From 38-11 sp964539975 (lineage in GTDB: Bacteria > Bacillota > Clostridia > Tissierellales > Dethiosulfatibacteraceae), in contig CAZIKK010000016.1 in NCBI GenBank assembly GCA_964539975.1, forward strand, positions 1 to 56,716: a stretch of 56,716 nt of DNA, given 5' to 3'. Shown here one piece after another: positions 26,434 to 35,271 of the stretch (within the stretch, counting starts at the first letter, position 1; each line of letters opens with the position of its first letter). The position numbers and the translations under genes were made by a program. The notes beneath the pieces were generated by a model that worked only from the letters and a program-made list of their open reading frames with translations, made no database searches and was not told the DNA's origin.

Positions 26434-26463
26434 TTGACGACAACCCCCTTGAAATGGTAAGAT
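26434..26463 (+). promoter_or_regulatory. Promoter of the lipoyl-AcoX-AcoAB operon
   Basis: TTGACG (26434-26439), 18-base spacer, TAAGAT (26458-26463), giving a leader of about 110 bases before the lipoyl protein gene. Confidence 0.65.
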
Positions 26464-26520
26464 AAAGGTGAAAATAAAGGAATCGTGCACCTAATGGGAA
26501 AACGTTGTCACAAAACACTT

Positions 26521-26553
26521 GGCTCTGGACAAAAATAGATTCAGAGCCTTTTT
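26521..26553 (+). terminator. Leader attenuator hairpin of the lipoyl-AcoX operon
   Basis: GGCTCTG (26521-26527) pairs with CAGAGCC (26542-26548), followed by five T. It sits between the promoter and the ribosome site of the first gene, so it can only act by attenuation. No known riboswitch core is recognised in the roughly 50 bases before it. Confidence 0.6.
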
Positions 26554-26581
26554 GATTGAAAAATTTTCGAGGAGGTTCTAT

Positions 26582-26836
26582 ATGGCGGAACAAGTGATTA
26601 TGCCCAAACTAGGAATGATGGAAGACGATATCAACTTAGCGGAGTGGTTGGTCAAAGAAGGAGATACGGTGGAAGCAGGACAGGAATTGTGTGAAATCGA
26701 AAGCCAAAAAATCACGAATCATGTGGTGGCAAAAACATCGGGGGTTGTATTGAAAATATTGGTTCAAGAAGGTGAATCAGCGCCTATTGGAGCGGTGATC
26801 GCTGTCATTGGACAGCCGGGAGAGGCCATCTCATGA
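26582..26836 (+). CDS. Stand-alone lipoyl-domain protein
   Basis: The protein has 84 residues, essentially one biotinyl/lipoyl domain: MPKLGMMEDD at the start and the acceptor lysine Lys43 in EIESQKITN. In 2-oxoacid and acetoin dehydrogenases this domain is normally the N-terminus of E2; here it is a separate gene and the E2 encoded at 29867 has none. It would swing acyl groups between E1, E2 and E3. The start at 26582 follows AGGAGG; its stop overlaps the AcoX-like gene by four bases. Confidence 0.93.
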   Translation: MAEQVIMPKLGMMEDDINLAEWLVKEGDTVEAGQELCEIESQKITNHVVAKTSGVVLKILVQEGESAPIGAVIAVIGQPGEAIS

Positions 26837-27873
26837 TAGGCATCATTGCCAATCCGTCCTCGGGAAAAGACATTAGACGATTGGTAGCTCAAGGAACGGT
26901 GTTTGACAATATGGAAAAGGTCAATATCCTTCAACGCATAATGGCGGTCATCCATTCTGCAGGACTTAGAGACGTCTATATGATGCCTGATGCCTTTTCT
27001 ATGTCTGAGCGGGTACGAAACAACCTGAAAAAGAGCTTGAAGATCCATGTGCCCATCAAAAAGCTAGACATGATATGCATGAACGACCAAACGGACTCGG
27101 TGCGGGCGGCAAAATTACTTCAACAAATGGGCGCTACCGCCATCATCACTCTTGGAGGAGATGGAACCAACCGCGCAGTGGCGAAATCGTGCCAGAAAGT
27201 GCCGTTGATCCCATTGTCTACTGGGACTAACAATGTGTTTCCTAAGATGATTGAAGGCACTATGGCAGGGATGGCAGCAGTGGTGGTCGAGAGAGATCGA
27301 GACAAACGCTTCGTAAAAATGAACAGAAGGAAGAAACTGAATATTTATAAGAATCACCAGTTGATCGATTTGGCATTGGTCGATGCGGCCATTACCAATG
27401 ATCGCTTTGTAGGTGCCAGAGCTTTGTACGAGGTGGAAGCATTGTGTGAATTGGCAGTCACTACAGCCAAACCCGATTGTCTGGGGATGTCTGCTATTGC
27501 AGGAAGTATCCTGCCAGTGGGTGAAACAGATGATTATGGCCTGTACTTGAAAGTCGGCAAAGGAGGTGAATTAAAAACATGGGTGCCTATGGCACCGGGA
27601 ATGATGCAATGTGTGACATTTGAGAGTTATCGAAAAATAGAGGAAAATGAACGGTTTATGATTAAGACGAAAGAAGGGATGGTTGCCTTGGATGGCGAAC
27701 GGGAAGTGCCCTTTAATCCTGAAGATCGTATCGACATCGCCCTGAGTTTGGAGGGACCCTATGTAGTAGATATCAACGAGACGTTAAGACACGCATCGCA
27801 AGGAGGTTTTTTTATTGAAAAAGACGGTCAAGGACTGACAAAGTCAAAGGCATATAGTTTTTATATGAAATAA
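26833..27873 (+). CDS. AcoX-like protein of the ATP-NAD kinase family
   Basis: The protein has 346 residues. It has the NAD-kinase-type glycine motif ITLGGDGTNRAVAK and STGTNNVFP, preceded by IGIIANPSSGKDIRRLV, all typical of AcoX. AcoX proteins accompany acetoin dehydrogenase operons, but their role is not settled; kinase activity toward NAD or another diol/ketone is plausible. Translationally coupled to the lipoyl protein (ATGA overlap), and 21 bases ahead of the E1 alpha gene. Confidence 0.88.
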   Translation: MIGIIANPSSGKDIRRLVAQGTVFDNMEKVNILQRIMAVIHSAGLRDVYMMPDAFSMSERVRNNLKKSLKIHVPIKKLDMICMNDQTDSVRAAKLLQQMGATAIITLGGDGTNRAVAKSCQKVPLIPLSTGTNNVFPKMIEGTMAGMAAVVVERDRDKRFVKMNRRKKLNIYKNHQLIDLALVDAAITNDRFVGARALYEVEALCELAVTTAKPDCLGMSAIAGSILPVGETDDYGLYLKVGKGGELKTWVPMAPGMMQCVTFESYRKIEENERFMIKTKEGMVALDGEREVPFNPEDRIDIALSLEGPYVVDINETLRHASQGGFFIEKDGQGLTKSKAYSFYMK

Positions 27874-27894
27874 AGGAAAAAGGAGGCGTAGGCA

Positions 27895-28872
27895 ATGAAA
27901 ATAACAGACGAGGCACTGGTCAAACTTTATGGAGACATGTGGTTGATTCGGCTGTTTGAACAACGGGCGGCGGACCTGTTTGCCACAGGTCAATTGCCAG
28001 GATTTATTCATCTAGGGATTGGACAAGAAGCTTTTATGGCAGGAACTTACCATAGTTTGAAACCAGGAGACAGTGTGGGAACCAGCCATAGAGAGCATGG
28101 CTTGTTGTTGCTGTTGGGGATTGAGCCCAAATCTTTGATGGCGGAGCTTTATGGGAAGGAAACAGGTTGCTGCAAAGGCAAAGGAGGCTCCATGCATGCT
28201 TGTTTGCCAAAAAACGGCGCATTGGGATGTAATGGCATCCTTGGTTCTGCTCAAACGATTATCAACGGCTATGGGTTTGCCCATCATGTCAGAAACGATG
28301 GACATATTGCCGTAACGATCTTTGGGGATGGAGCGGCAAACCGGGGAGATGTGCACGAAGGCATGAATTTGGCTAGTGTGCTCAACTTGCCAGTGGTATT
28401 TATCATTGTAGATAACGGATACGGCATTTCCATGTCCAGTAAAGACTCTTCTGTGGTGCCGGATTTGTCGGCAAGAGCAGCAGGATATGGAATTCCTGGT
28501 ATAACCGTTGATGGAAACGATGTACTGGCGGTGATTGAAGCCACAGGGGAAGCTTTCAAACGAGCAAGGGAAGGCGGAGGGCCTTCGGTTGTGGAATTTA
28601 AAACGTACCGACACAGAGGTCACTTCGAGGGAGATCCAACCCCCTATCGATCCAAGGATGAAGTCGCGGCATGGATGGCGAAAGATCCCATTCCGAGATT
28701 GGAAAAAATTTTGTTAGAAAGACATATTTTGTCAGAAGATCAGATGCAAGCCATTAAAGCCGAAAAGGTGGCCATCGTAGATGAAGCGCAAAAATTTGCA
28801 GAGGACAGTCCATATCCCACAGGACCAGAGTCCTATGCAGATGTTTATTATCATTATGAAGGGAGTGAGTAA
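27895..28872 (+). CDS. TPP-dependent dehydrogenase E1 alpha subunit (acetoin dehydrogenase type)
   Basis: The protein has 325 residues. The thiamine-diphosphate motif GDGAANRGDVHEGMN (from about residue 145) through VDNGYGIS is intact, and HREHG and the RHRGHFEGDP phosphoregion match acetoin/pyruvate dehydrogenase E1 alpha. With the beta subunit it decarboxylates a 2-oxoacid or cleaves acetoin, passing the acyl or acetaldehyde unit to lipoate. The neighbouring AcoX-like gene favours an acetoin- or diketone-like substrate. AAGGAGG precedes the ATG. Confidence 0.92.
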   Translation: MKITDEALVKLYGDMWLIRLFEQRAADLFATGQLPGFIHLGIGQEAFMAGTYHSLKPGDSVGTSHREHGLLLLLGIEPKSLMAELYGKETGCCKGKGGSMHACLPKNGALGCNGILGSAQTIINGYGFAHHVRNDGHIAVTIFGDGAANRGDVHEGMNLASVLNLPVVFIIVDNGYGISMSSKDSSVVPDLSARAAGYGIPGITVDGNDVLAVIEATGEAFKRAREGGGPSVVEFKTYRHRGHFEGDPTPYRSKDEVAAWMAKDPIPRLEKILLERHILSEDQMQAIKAEKVAIVDEAQKFAEDSPYPTGPESYADVYYHYEGSE

Positions 28873-28874
28873 TC

Positions 28875-29855
28875 ATGAGAGAAATAACCGTTGCACAAGC
28901 CATCAATGAAGCTTTGGCTGAAGAAATGGCTTTGAACGAAGAAGTGTTTGTCTTCGGTGAGGACGTGGGGGACTTTGGCGGTTGTTTTGGCGTGACAGCA
29001 GGTTTAAAAGCAAAATATCCAAAACGCGTCATGGACACACCCATTTCAGAGACAGGCATTATGGGATTAGCAGCAGGTGGCGCCTACATGGGATTGAAAA
29101 TGGTCCCTGAGATCATGTTTTCCGATTTTCTTGGGGTCGCCATGGATTATTTATTGAATCAGGTGACAAAATCCAGATATATGGCAGGCATGCAGGAAGA
29201 AGGGAAAGTGTGTGGCTTGGTCTTGAGAGTTCCCGCGGGTGCGGGAATAGCAGCTGCAGCACAGCATTCCCAATGTGTGGAAGCCCTATTAATGAACATT
29301 CCTGGTCTAAAGATTGCCATTCCCAGCACGCCGGCGGATTACAAAGGATTGTTGAAATATGCCATCAGAGGCCACGATCCAGTGGTGTTTTTCGAGCACA
29401 AATTGCTCTATGGTGTTAAGGGACCTGTTTCAGAAGAAGAACAATTGATTCCATTTGCATCGGCTGATGTGAAAAGAGAAGGAACCGACGTGACCATTGT
29501 GGCCACCCAGATGATGGTGCACAAAGCGTTGGCGGCAGCCAAAGAAGCAGAAAAAGAGGGAATCAGCGTTGAAGTGGTAGATCCTAGGTCGTTGAAACCA
29601 TTAGACACGCGTACCATTATAGAATCTGTCAAAAAAACAGGACGGCTGCTTCTGGTCAACGAAGCGCCAGAATTCGGGAATGCGTTGACAGAAGTTGGTC
29701 TACAAGTGGCAGAACGAGCTTTGGATGCCTTGAAAAAACCACCGATTCGAGTGTGTGGCCCGAATCGCCCCATCCCGTTTGCACCTGTTCTTGAAAAACA
29801 ATGGCTGGTCAACGAAAAAGACATACTGGCTGGCATTAAGAAAGTCATGGCCTAA
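28875..29855 (+). CDS. TPP-dependent dehydrogenase E1 beta subunit
   Basis: The protein has 326 residues and follows the alpha gene after two bases. It has the E1 beta signatures VFVFGEDVGDFGG, DTPISETGIMGLA, and the C-terminal transketolase domain (VEVVDPRSLKPLD, LLVNEAP). It pairs with E1 alpha to form the active site. GAAGGGAG precedes the ATG. Confidence 0.94.
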   Translation: MREITVAQAINEALAEEMALNEEVFVFGEDVGDFGGCFGVTAGLKAKYPKRVMDTPISETGIMGLAAGGAYMGLKMVPEIMFSDFLGVAMDYLLNQVTKSRYMAGMQEEGKVCGLVLRVPAGAGIAAAAQHSQCVEALLMNIPGLKIAIPSTPADYKGLLKYAIRGHDPVVFFEHKLLYGVKGPVSEEEQLIPFASADVKREGTDVTIVATQMMVHKALAAAKEAEKEGISVEVVDPRSLKPLDTRTIIESVKKTGRLLLVNEAPEFGNALTEVGLQVAERALDALKKPPIRVCGPNRPIPFAPVLEKQWLVNEKDILAGIKKVMA

Positions 29856-29866
29856 GCAGGTTGACG

Positions 29867-30580
29867 ATGGATACAAGACAATCAAATCCATATAAAGAAA
29901 CCTTGCTGAAAGGCATGCGTAAAACCATTGCCGAACACATGGCAAAAAGTTCAAGAGAAAATGCTGTAATTATGATCTCAAGGCATGTGGATGTGACGGA
30001 TCTACTAGAAATGAGGAAAAACAAACGGGAAGATTATACATTGGAGAAAAAGGCATTTCCGTCCATCAATGATCTGGTGATTAAAAGTGTTGCCCTCGCT
30101 TTAAAAGAACATACCAGCCTGAATGCTACGTTTCAAGACGAAAGAATTCGAACTTATGAAGAATGCCACATCAACTTGGCTGTGGCTGTGGAAAATGGGT
30201 TGATCACGCCAGTCATTAGAAACGTAGGCCAGCTTACGATCGACGAAATTGCTGAAAAAACCGGAGAAGCCATTGACAAGGTTAAAAATGGCATGTTCGG
30301 AATGGACGACATAACAGGGGGGACGTTTACCATTACAAACGTAGGGATGGTAAAAGTAGAAGTGGCGACAGCCATCATCAATTATCCCCAAGTGGCTATT
30401 CTTGCGGTAGGAGCCATTCTGCCCCAACTAGAGATGCATAACGGCGATATTATCCAACGACAAAAGATGGTTCTGAGTTTGACGGTAGATCATCGCATCA
30501 TCGATGGTCATCCCGCTGCATTGTTTTTAAACGAAATCTGTGATAAATTGGAGTCACCAGAGACTATATGGGAGGGATGA
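29867..30580 (+). CDS. E2 acyltransferase catalytic core without lipoyl or binding domain
   Basis: The protein has 237 residues, matching only the catalytic (CAT) domain of dihydrolipoamide acyltransferases: TLLKGMRKTIAEHM at the start and the active-site DHRIIDG near residue 208-214. Usual E2 proteins add one to three lipoyl domains and a peripheral subunit-binding domain; neither is present. The free lipoyl protein at 26582 probably fills that role in trans. I prefer the ATG at 29867 to the TTG at 29861 for its spacing from AGCAGG. No E3 gene is in the operon. Confidence 0.9.
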   Translation: MDTRQSNPYKETLLKGMRKTIAEHMAKSSRENAVIMISRHVDVTDLLEMRKNKREDYTLEKKAFPSINDLVIKSVALALKEHTSLNATFQDERIRTYEECHINLAVAVENGLITPVIRNVGQLTIDEIAEKTGEAIDKVKNGMFGMDDITGGTFTITNVGMVKVEVATAIINYPQVAILAVGAILPQLEMHNGDIIQRQKMVLSLTVDHRIIDGHPAALFLNEICDKLESPETIWEG

Positions 30581-30584
30581 TCGC

Positions 30585-30941
30585 GTGTTAAAACGGTATA
30601 TTGTTGAAATGGGAATAGGTGTAGACTTGCATGGAGGAAATATCACGAAAGCGGCTATCAAAGGCGTAAAAGAGGCTACTTCAAAGAGCTGTCTATGTGG
30701 TGTAGAAGACATATTAGGATTGCCACCTGAAAAAATGCATGTGCACGTCAAAATTGGCACCACACAACCAGATCAAGTGGATGTGGAAGCTGTAAAAAAA
30801 GCGGTACCAGTAGGGACGGCAGAAGTGGAAGTGGTACAAGGAGGATTGGAGGCAGATGGCTTGAAGGTAAAAGCCTTTGGTGAAGGCAGCACCATTCAAA
30901 TCGTGGTGGTAGCATTGACGGTTTGGGTGGAGGTGCCCTGA
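30585..30941 (+). CDS. Lin0512-family protein
   Basis: The protein has 118 residues, opening YIVEMGIGVDLHGGN with paired residues G-D-x-H-G, and containing HVHVKIG. It resembles the conserved Lin0512 family of unknown function, small alpha/beta proteins that I recall near acetoin-type dehydrogenase genes. The start is GTG at 30585, eight bases behind GGAGGG. Its stop overlaps the Nudix start by one base, so it belongs to this operon. No reaction can be assigned. Confidence 0.75.
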   Translation: MLKRYIVEMGIGVDLHGGNITKAAIKGVKEATSKSCLCGVEDILGLPPEKMHVHVKIGTTQPDQVDVEAVKKAVPVGTAEVEVVQGGLEADGLKVKAFGEGSTIQIVVVALTVWVEVP

Positions 30942-31357
30942 TGTTTCGAATCATTGTGAAGGCCATGATTGTCAAAGATAAAAAGATTCTGGTTTTGAAA
31001 CGCAGTTTGACTCAAGCCTTAGGCCCCGGCGTATGGGAAATGGTAGGTGGAAAAGTCGAGCTGGAAGAAACCTTGGAAGATGGTCTGCAAAGAGAAGTCA
31101 AAGAAGAAACGGGACTCACTTGCACCATAAGCAGGTTGTTGTATGCCACAGATCACAATATTACCATTAAAGACACCACCGAAAAAATTGTGTTGTTAGT
31201 TTATCTGTGCCAAGTGGATAAAGGGCCGGTTTTGCTGTCCAATGAGCACAGTGCCTACCGTTGGGTAGATGTGAAGACATTCAAAGAGTTGGTTTATGAG
31301 GAAATTGTGTCGGATATGATGCGTTATGGCGCATTGTCAATTGAAGAAATCGAATAG
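30941..31357 (+). CDS. Nudix hydrolase
   Basis: The protein has 138 residues with the Nudix box from GGKVELEETLEDGLQREV to KEETGL (G-x5-E-x7-R-E-x2-E-E pattern). It hydrolyses a nucleoside diphosphate linked to another group; candidates here include dinucleotides or damaged cofactors of the flavin or nicotinamide type, but this is only context. Start at 30941, overlapping the previous stop (TGATG). A GC-rich hairpin overlaps its stop codon. Confidence 0.9.
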   Translation: MFRIIVKAMIVKDKKILVLKRSLTQALGPGVWEMVGGKVELEETLEDGLQREVKEETGLTCTISRLLYATDHNITIKDTTEKIVLLVYLCQVDKGPVLLSNEHSAYRWVDVKTFKELVYEEIVSDMMRYGALSIEEIE

Positions 31358-31375
31358 AGGCGGTTACCCGCCTCT
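31356..31375 (+). terminator. Hairpin at the end of the lipoyl-AcoX-Nudix operon
   Basis: AGAGGCGG, loop TTAC, CCGCCTCT: an 8-bp GC-rich stem overlapping the Nudix stop codon; only a weak T-tail (ATTTG). The remaining gap to 31650 holds a promoter and an AT-rich leader, no gene. Confidence 0.65.
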
Positions 31376-31471
31376 ATTTGTATAGGAAAGACAAATGGAT
31401 TTGCAGAATAAATGTTGGCAAATAATCCACAATGGGCCTTGAGAGTCACGATTCCTGAATGGATAAATGGA

Positions 31472-31499
31472 TTGAACAATTTGCTCAATATGGTATAAT
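31472..31499 (+). promoter_or_regulatory. Promoter of the polysaccharide assembly operon
   Basis: TTGAAC (31472-31477), 16-base spacer, TATAAT (31494-31499), about 150 bases ahead of the Wzz-like gene. The long leader contains a T-rich run (31575-31590) but no hairpin I can support. Confidence 0.65.
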
Positions 31500-31649
31500 G
31501 CACTTATAACAGTCTTTGTAAAATAACAGAGGTAGATTTTCCAACGTTTTTTCAACGCATTATTTTGGATACAAAATTTTTTTGTTTTTTGACGAGATGG
31601 GATTGAAAAATTCGAGGATCTTAATAGGTAGCTAGAAGGGAGTAATAAT

Positions 31650-32696
31650 ATGGAAGCACAAAACAATGAAACATACCGGGAAGACGAAATCAGCTTGAGA
31701 GAATTAATTGAAGCTTTGTTGAAAGAGAAAGTCTTGATTGCTATCATAACAGTTGGGGTTTTGATCTTGGCAGCCTTATACACATTGGTTGTATTAAAGC
31801 CTGTATACGAAAGCGAAACCATGGTGACAATTGATTTGAGAGAAAACATAAGTACACCATATGGCACCTTTCGCATCCCACTAAGAACAATGGAAGAATA
31901 TAGAGCCATCGTAAATGGACCAGGAGCAGCGGAGTTGACATTGGCAAGATGGGAAGGGGAGCTAACAAGAGAGAACCTAACCAAAAGGATCACCCTTTCA
32001 GGTAGTGAAGATCAACACTTTACAATTAAAGCCACGGGAGGCTCCCCAGAGGAAGCCTACGAACTGCTGACCGTTCATTTGGACAGTTACCGAGAACAAA
32101 TGGAGATGATGTTAAGACGAATGGCAGTGGATCAGTTTGTTCATGAAAAGACGACAACCGTTATTGCTCAGGAAAAATCGCTGGCACAAATAGAAGAAGA
32201 TTTAGCTAACACGGAAATGCTGATGGAAAACAAGGAGCGCGTCTTTCACTTAGAAAATGCATTGATATCGGCATCAGACTATGCCCTGTTCTACGCTTCT
32301 ATAGGAGAGATGGATTTGAGTGAGATTCAAGGGGACAAAATCATCACCCAAACTTTGAATCCAACGTACTTAAAACTGTTAGACAATATGACAGAGCTTC
32401 AAATAGCCTACGATCAGACGACAAGCAGATTGAACAGAACATTGAGTGACTTGGAGGCTTTAGAGCAGGAAAGAGCACAGTTGACCCAGTATGCATCCAA
32501 TCGCCAACAAGCATTTGAAAGCACAGGCAACTTTGAAGATTTCAAAAATGTGATCACAGTGATTAATCGGCCCGAGATTAAAGTTGGGAAAGTCGCCCCT
32601 AGAAACGCCTTAAATCTGGCTATTGGAGGGATATTGGGATTAATGATGGGTGTTTTCATTGCCTTTTTCAAATACTATTGGCAAAATAGCAACTAA
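31650..32696 (+). CDS. Wzz/chain-length determinant-like protein
   Basis: The protein has 348 residues. One membrane helix near residues 29-50 (VLIAIITVGVLILAALYTLVVL) and one near the C-terminus (GGILGLMMGVFIAFF) bracket an extracytoplasmic, partly coiled-coil region (about 170-300), the classic Wzz layout. No kinase domain is fused. It sets or assists the length of a surface polysaccharide. It leads a three-gene operon with an O-antigen-ligase-like protein. AAGGGAG precedes the ATG. Confidence 0.85.
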   Translation: MEAQNNETYREDEISLRELIEALLKEKVLIAIITVGVLILAALYTLVVLKPVYESETMVTIDLRENISTPYGTFRIPLRTMEEYRAIVNGPGAAELTLARWEGELTRENLTKRITLSGSEDQHFTIKATGGSPEEAYELLTVHLDSYREQMEMMLRRMAVDQFVHEKTTTVIAQEKSLAQIEEDLANTEMLMENKERVFHLENALISASDYALFYASIGEMDLSEIQGDKIITQTLNPTYLKLLDNMTELQIAYDQTTSRLNRTLSDLEALEQERAQLTQYASNRQQAFESTGNFEDFKNVITVINRPEIKVGKVAPRNALNLAIGGILGLMMGVFIAFFKYYWQNSN

Positions 32697-32725
32697 CAAT
32701 TTTAACAAGGACAGAGAGGTATGTT

Positions 32726-34549
32726 TTGGGAAAAAAGAAAAGCAAAAAAGTGAAGCAATCAACTAAAAAGAAGGATTTGCATGTGTTGTACCTAGCCCCC
32801 ATCTTGTTCATAGTGACCATTGTTCCATTGATTGTGTACGGGAAGGTCCTTGAAATTGACGGGTTGGAAATGCTCAACTGGAAAGGTGGAAATACCATCA
32901 TCGATTTTTTTAGCTACTACAAAGCCATTTATTTCTCAGTGGCTTCTTTTGGGGGCTTTGTCTTATTGCTGTTGTTGAAGTTAACCGGGCAATTTGAATT
33001 TAAGAAGTCCAAATATTTGATACCTTTAGGCATCTACGTGTTAGCTGTCTTGCTTTCTTATGGAAATGCAGTTGACAAGGTAGTCGCAACCAGAGGATTT
33101 GTAGAGTTATTCCAAGGGGTCTTTGTTTTGGTAGGTTACGCCTTGACAGTAATTTCAGTCATCTATTATGTACAAAATGAGACCCATGTCAAAGTGGTGG
33201 TGGGTGGCTATGTGTTTGTAGGCGTGGTGACAGCCATCATTGGCTTTACCCAGTATTTTGGATTTGATCTATTTAGGACATTGACAGTCAGGTATATGAT
33301 CTTACCCGACTATTTGCACCATATTGCTGAAGAATTGCAGTTCACCTTCGGAGCCAACACCATATATGCCACTATGTACAACACCAATTTTGTAGGAAGT
33401 TTTGCCGCTCTACTGATTCCGATTGCCATAGTGCTGTATTTGTATTCCAAAACACCGAAACAAAAAGTGCTGTCTTCAGCTTTTACCATCATGATGTTTT
33501 TTGTCCTTTTTGGCTCAAACTCAAGAGCGGGGTTGGTAGGTGTGGCCTTAGGATTGGTGGTGTTGGCGGTGTTGTTGCGTTACGACATCAAGACGAAACC
33601 AAAACAAATAATCGTTCCACTAGCAGTGGCTTTGGTGGTGCTAGTGGCATTGAATGTTGTGTCAGATGGCCGTGTGGTTGGACAAATTACCAGACTGAAC
33701 CCTTTTTCTGAAAGAGAGCGGGTACAACAAACTTCTGAGACAAGGCCACGTTTTGAAGCTTTGAACATGGAAGGGTACAGTCTTGAAATCGTGACAGAGG
33801 CTGAAAGTATGCGGATGATCCATGACGGCGAGACTTTAAAGTTTGAGACGCTTGAAGGAGAACCGCTAGATGTGGTGGTGAACGATCAAAGAACCACTTT
33901 TGAAGATGAGCGCTATCGTTCATTCCGGTTCGACTTCTTTGAGGAAGAAGGCAAAATCAACGCGAGAGCTTACCATGGCAACTTTGACATCTATTTTCTT
34001 GAAAGAGGCTTTGCTATAGCCAGTTCAGGTGGAGTTTTGGCCACTACTCAGGATCCACCTCGAGTGAAATGGATGGACGGATACGAGCAGTTTGCCTCTA
34101 GCAGGGGCTATATATGGTCCAGAAGTGTGCCAATGCTGAAAGACAGTTTGTTGGTGGGCCAAGGCCCTGATATGTATGCCATCGCTTTTCCCCAGCAAGA
34201 TTTTGTAGGCAAAGCCAATTCTTTTAGTAGCCACACAACCATTGTGGACAAACCCCACAATTTGTACCTTCAAATCGGCATCAACACAGGGGTTTTGTCT
34301 TTGCTAGCTTTGATGGCAGTATATGTGCTTTATGCCAAAGACAGTCTAGCCCTCTATTTTAGAAAAAAAGAAAAAACCTTTTTAGACTTTATGGGCATTG
34401 GTGCTTTTTCAGGCGTCATGGCTTATTTGGGAGCAGGCTTTTTCAACGACCAGATTATTTCTGTGGCCCCTTTGTTCTACGTCCTGACAGGTTTCGGTAT
34501 AGCTGTAAACCAGTTGGTGATCAGTAAAGAAGGGTCAACAAAAGCATGA
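32726..34549 (+). CDS. O-antigen ligase/polymerase-like membrane protein (Wzy_C)
   Basis: The protein has 607 residues: about ten or more membrane helices with the Wzy_C-type segment MFFVLFGSNSRAGLVGVALG, then a large extracytoplasmic loop (about 335-470), and closing helices. The NSRAG element and a later His-containing loop (SHTTIVDKPHNLYLQIG) match the ligase/polymerase family that joins glycan repeats. The start is TTG at 32726, six bases behind AGAGAGG; the nearby ATG at 32721 is in another frame. Its 3' end overlaps the next gene by four bases. Confidence 0.85.
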   Translation: MGKKKSKKVKQSTKKKDLHVLYLAPILFIVTIVPLIVYGKVLEIDGLEMLNWKGGNTIIDFFSYYKAIYFSVASFGGFVLLLLLKLTGQFEFKKSKYLIPLGIYVLAVLLSYGNAVDKVVATRGFVELFQGVFVLVGYALTVISVIYYVQNETHVKVVVGGYVFVGVVTAIIGFTQYFGFDLFRTLTVRYMILPDYLHHIAEELQFTFGANTIYATMYNTNFVGSFAALLIPIAIVLYLYSKTPKQKVLSSAFTIMMFFVLFGSNSRAGLVGVALGLVVLAVLLRYDIKTKPKQIIVPLAVALVVLVALNVVSDGRVVGQITRLNPFSERERVQQTSETRPRFEALNMEGYSLEIVTEAESMRMIHDGETLKFETLEGEPLDVVVNDQRTTFEDERYRSFRFDFFEEEGKINARAYHGNFDIYFLERGFAIASSGGVLATTQDPPRVKWMDGYEQFASSRGYIWSRSVPMLKDSLLVGQGPDMYAIAFPQQDFVGKANSFSSHTTIVDKPHNLYLQIGINTGVLSLLALMAVYVLYAKDSLALYFRKKEKTFLDFMGIGAFSGVMAYLGAGFFNDQIISVAPLFYVLTGFGIAVNQLVISKEGSTKA

Positions 34550-35211
34550 ACCGGCGGGAGATTATAGAAGAATTGCAACAAGTTCTGTCAGGCAAAACAT
34601 TGGACGCAGTATTGCCCCCCATTTGCTTCATAGTCATTAACCAATTGACCACCTTGAATCGAGCCATTGTCCTTTCTTTGGCGGTGGCCTTAGGATTGGC
34701 AGGACTAAGAGTCATGAAAAAGCAGGCCTGGCAATATGCGGCACTGGGATTGGCAGGGGTTTTGTTTGCATCAGGCCTTTCCTATCTGACTCAGAATGCG
34801 ACCAGCTATTTCTTGGGGAGCTTGATCAGCAGCGCAGGGTTGTTGTTATTGACCATCATCAGTCTGCTGGTGGGGAAACCATTGGCCGCCTGGATGAGTC
34901 ATTTAAGCCGTGGCTGGCCTTTATTGTGGTATTGGCGGAAGGACGTAAAACCCGCTTATCGAGAAGTGACCATCCTGTGGCTTTTGATGATGAGCGTGCG
35001 CTTGGTTATTCAAATGGGTTTGTACCAACAAGGGAATGTGGCTCGACTAGGTTGGACCAATACTTTGCTGGGGTGGCCAGTGACACTGGTGGTTCTGATA
35101 TTGAGCTATGTCTATGGGGTATGGCGTTTGCGACAACTTAAAGGACCAGGTGTAGAAGAATTTATGGCTGAAAAATCGCCTCCATGGCAAGGACAAACGC
35201 GTGGATTTTGA
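34546..35211 (+). CDS. DUF3159-like integral membrane protein
   Basis: The protein has 221 residues and five or six helices. The loop GKPLAAWMSHLSRGWPLLWYWR and the later region LGWTNTLLGWPVTLVVLILS resemble DUF3159 proteins, better known from Actinobacteria; no function is established. Start overlaps the ligase stop (ATGA), so the two are translated together and it is probably a polysaccharide-export accessory. Confidence 0.65.
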   Translation: MNRREIIEELQQVLSGKTLDAVLPPICFIVINQLTTLNRAIVLSLAVALGLAGLRVMKKQAWQYAALGLAGVLFASGLSYLTQNATSYFLGSLISSAGLLLLTIISLLVGKPLAAWMSHLSRGWPLLWYWRKDVKPAYREVTILWLLMMSVRLVIQMGLYQQGNVARLGWTNTLLGWPVTLVVLILSYVYGVWRLRQLKGPGVEEFMAEKSPPWQGQTRGF

Positions 35212-35271
35212 TGTGGCAACAAAAGGGTTTCGAAGAGGAATTCACTTTACTAAACACAAGTGGTGTGCTAA

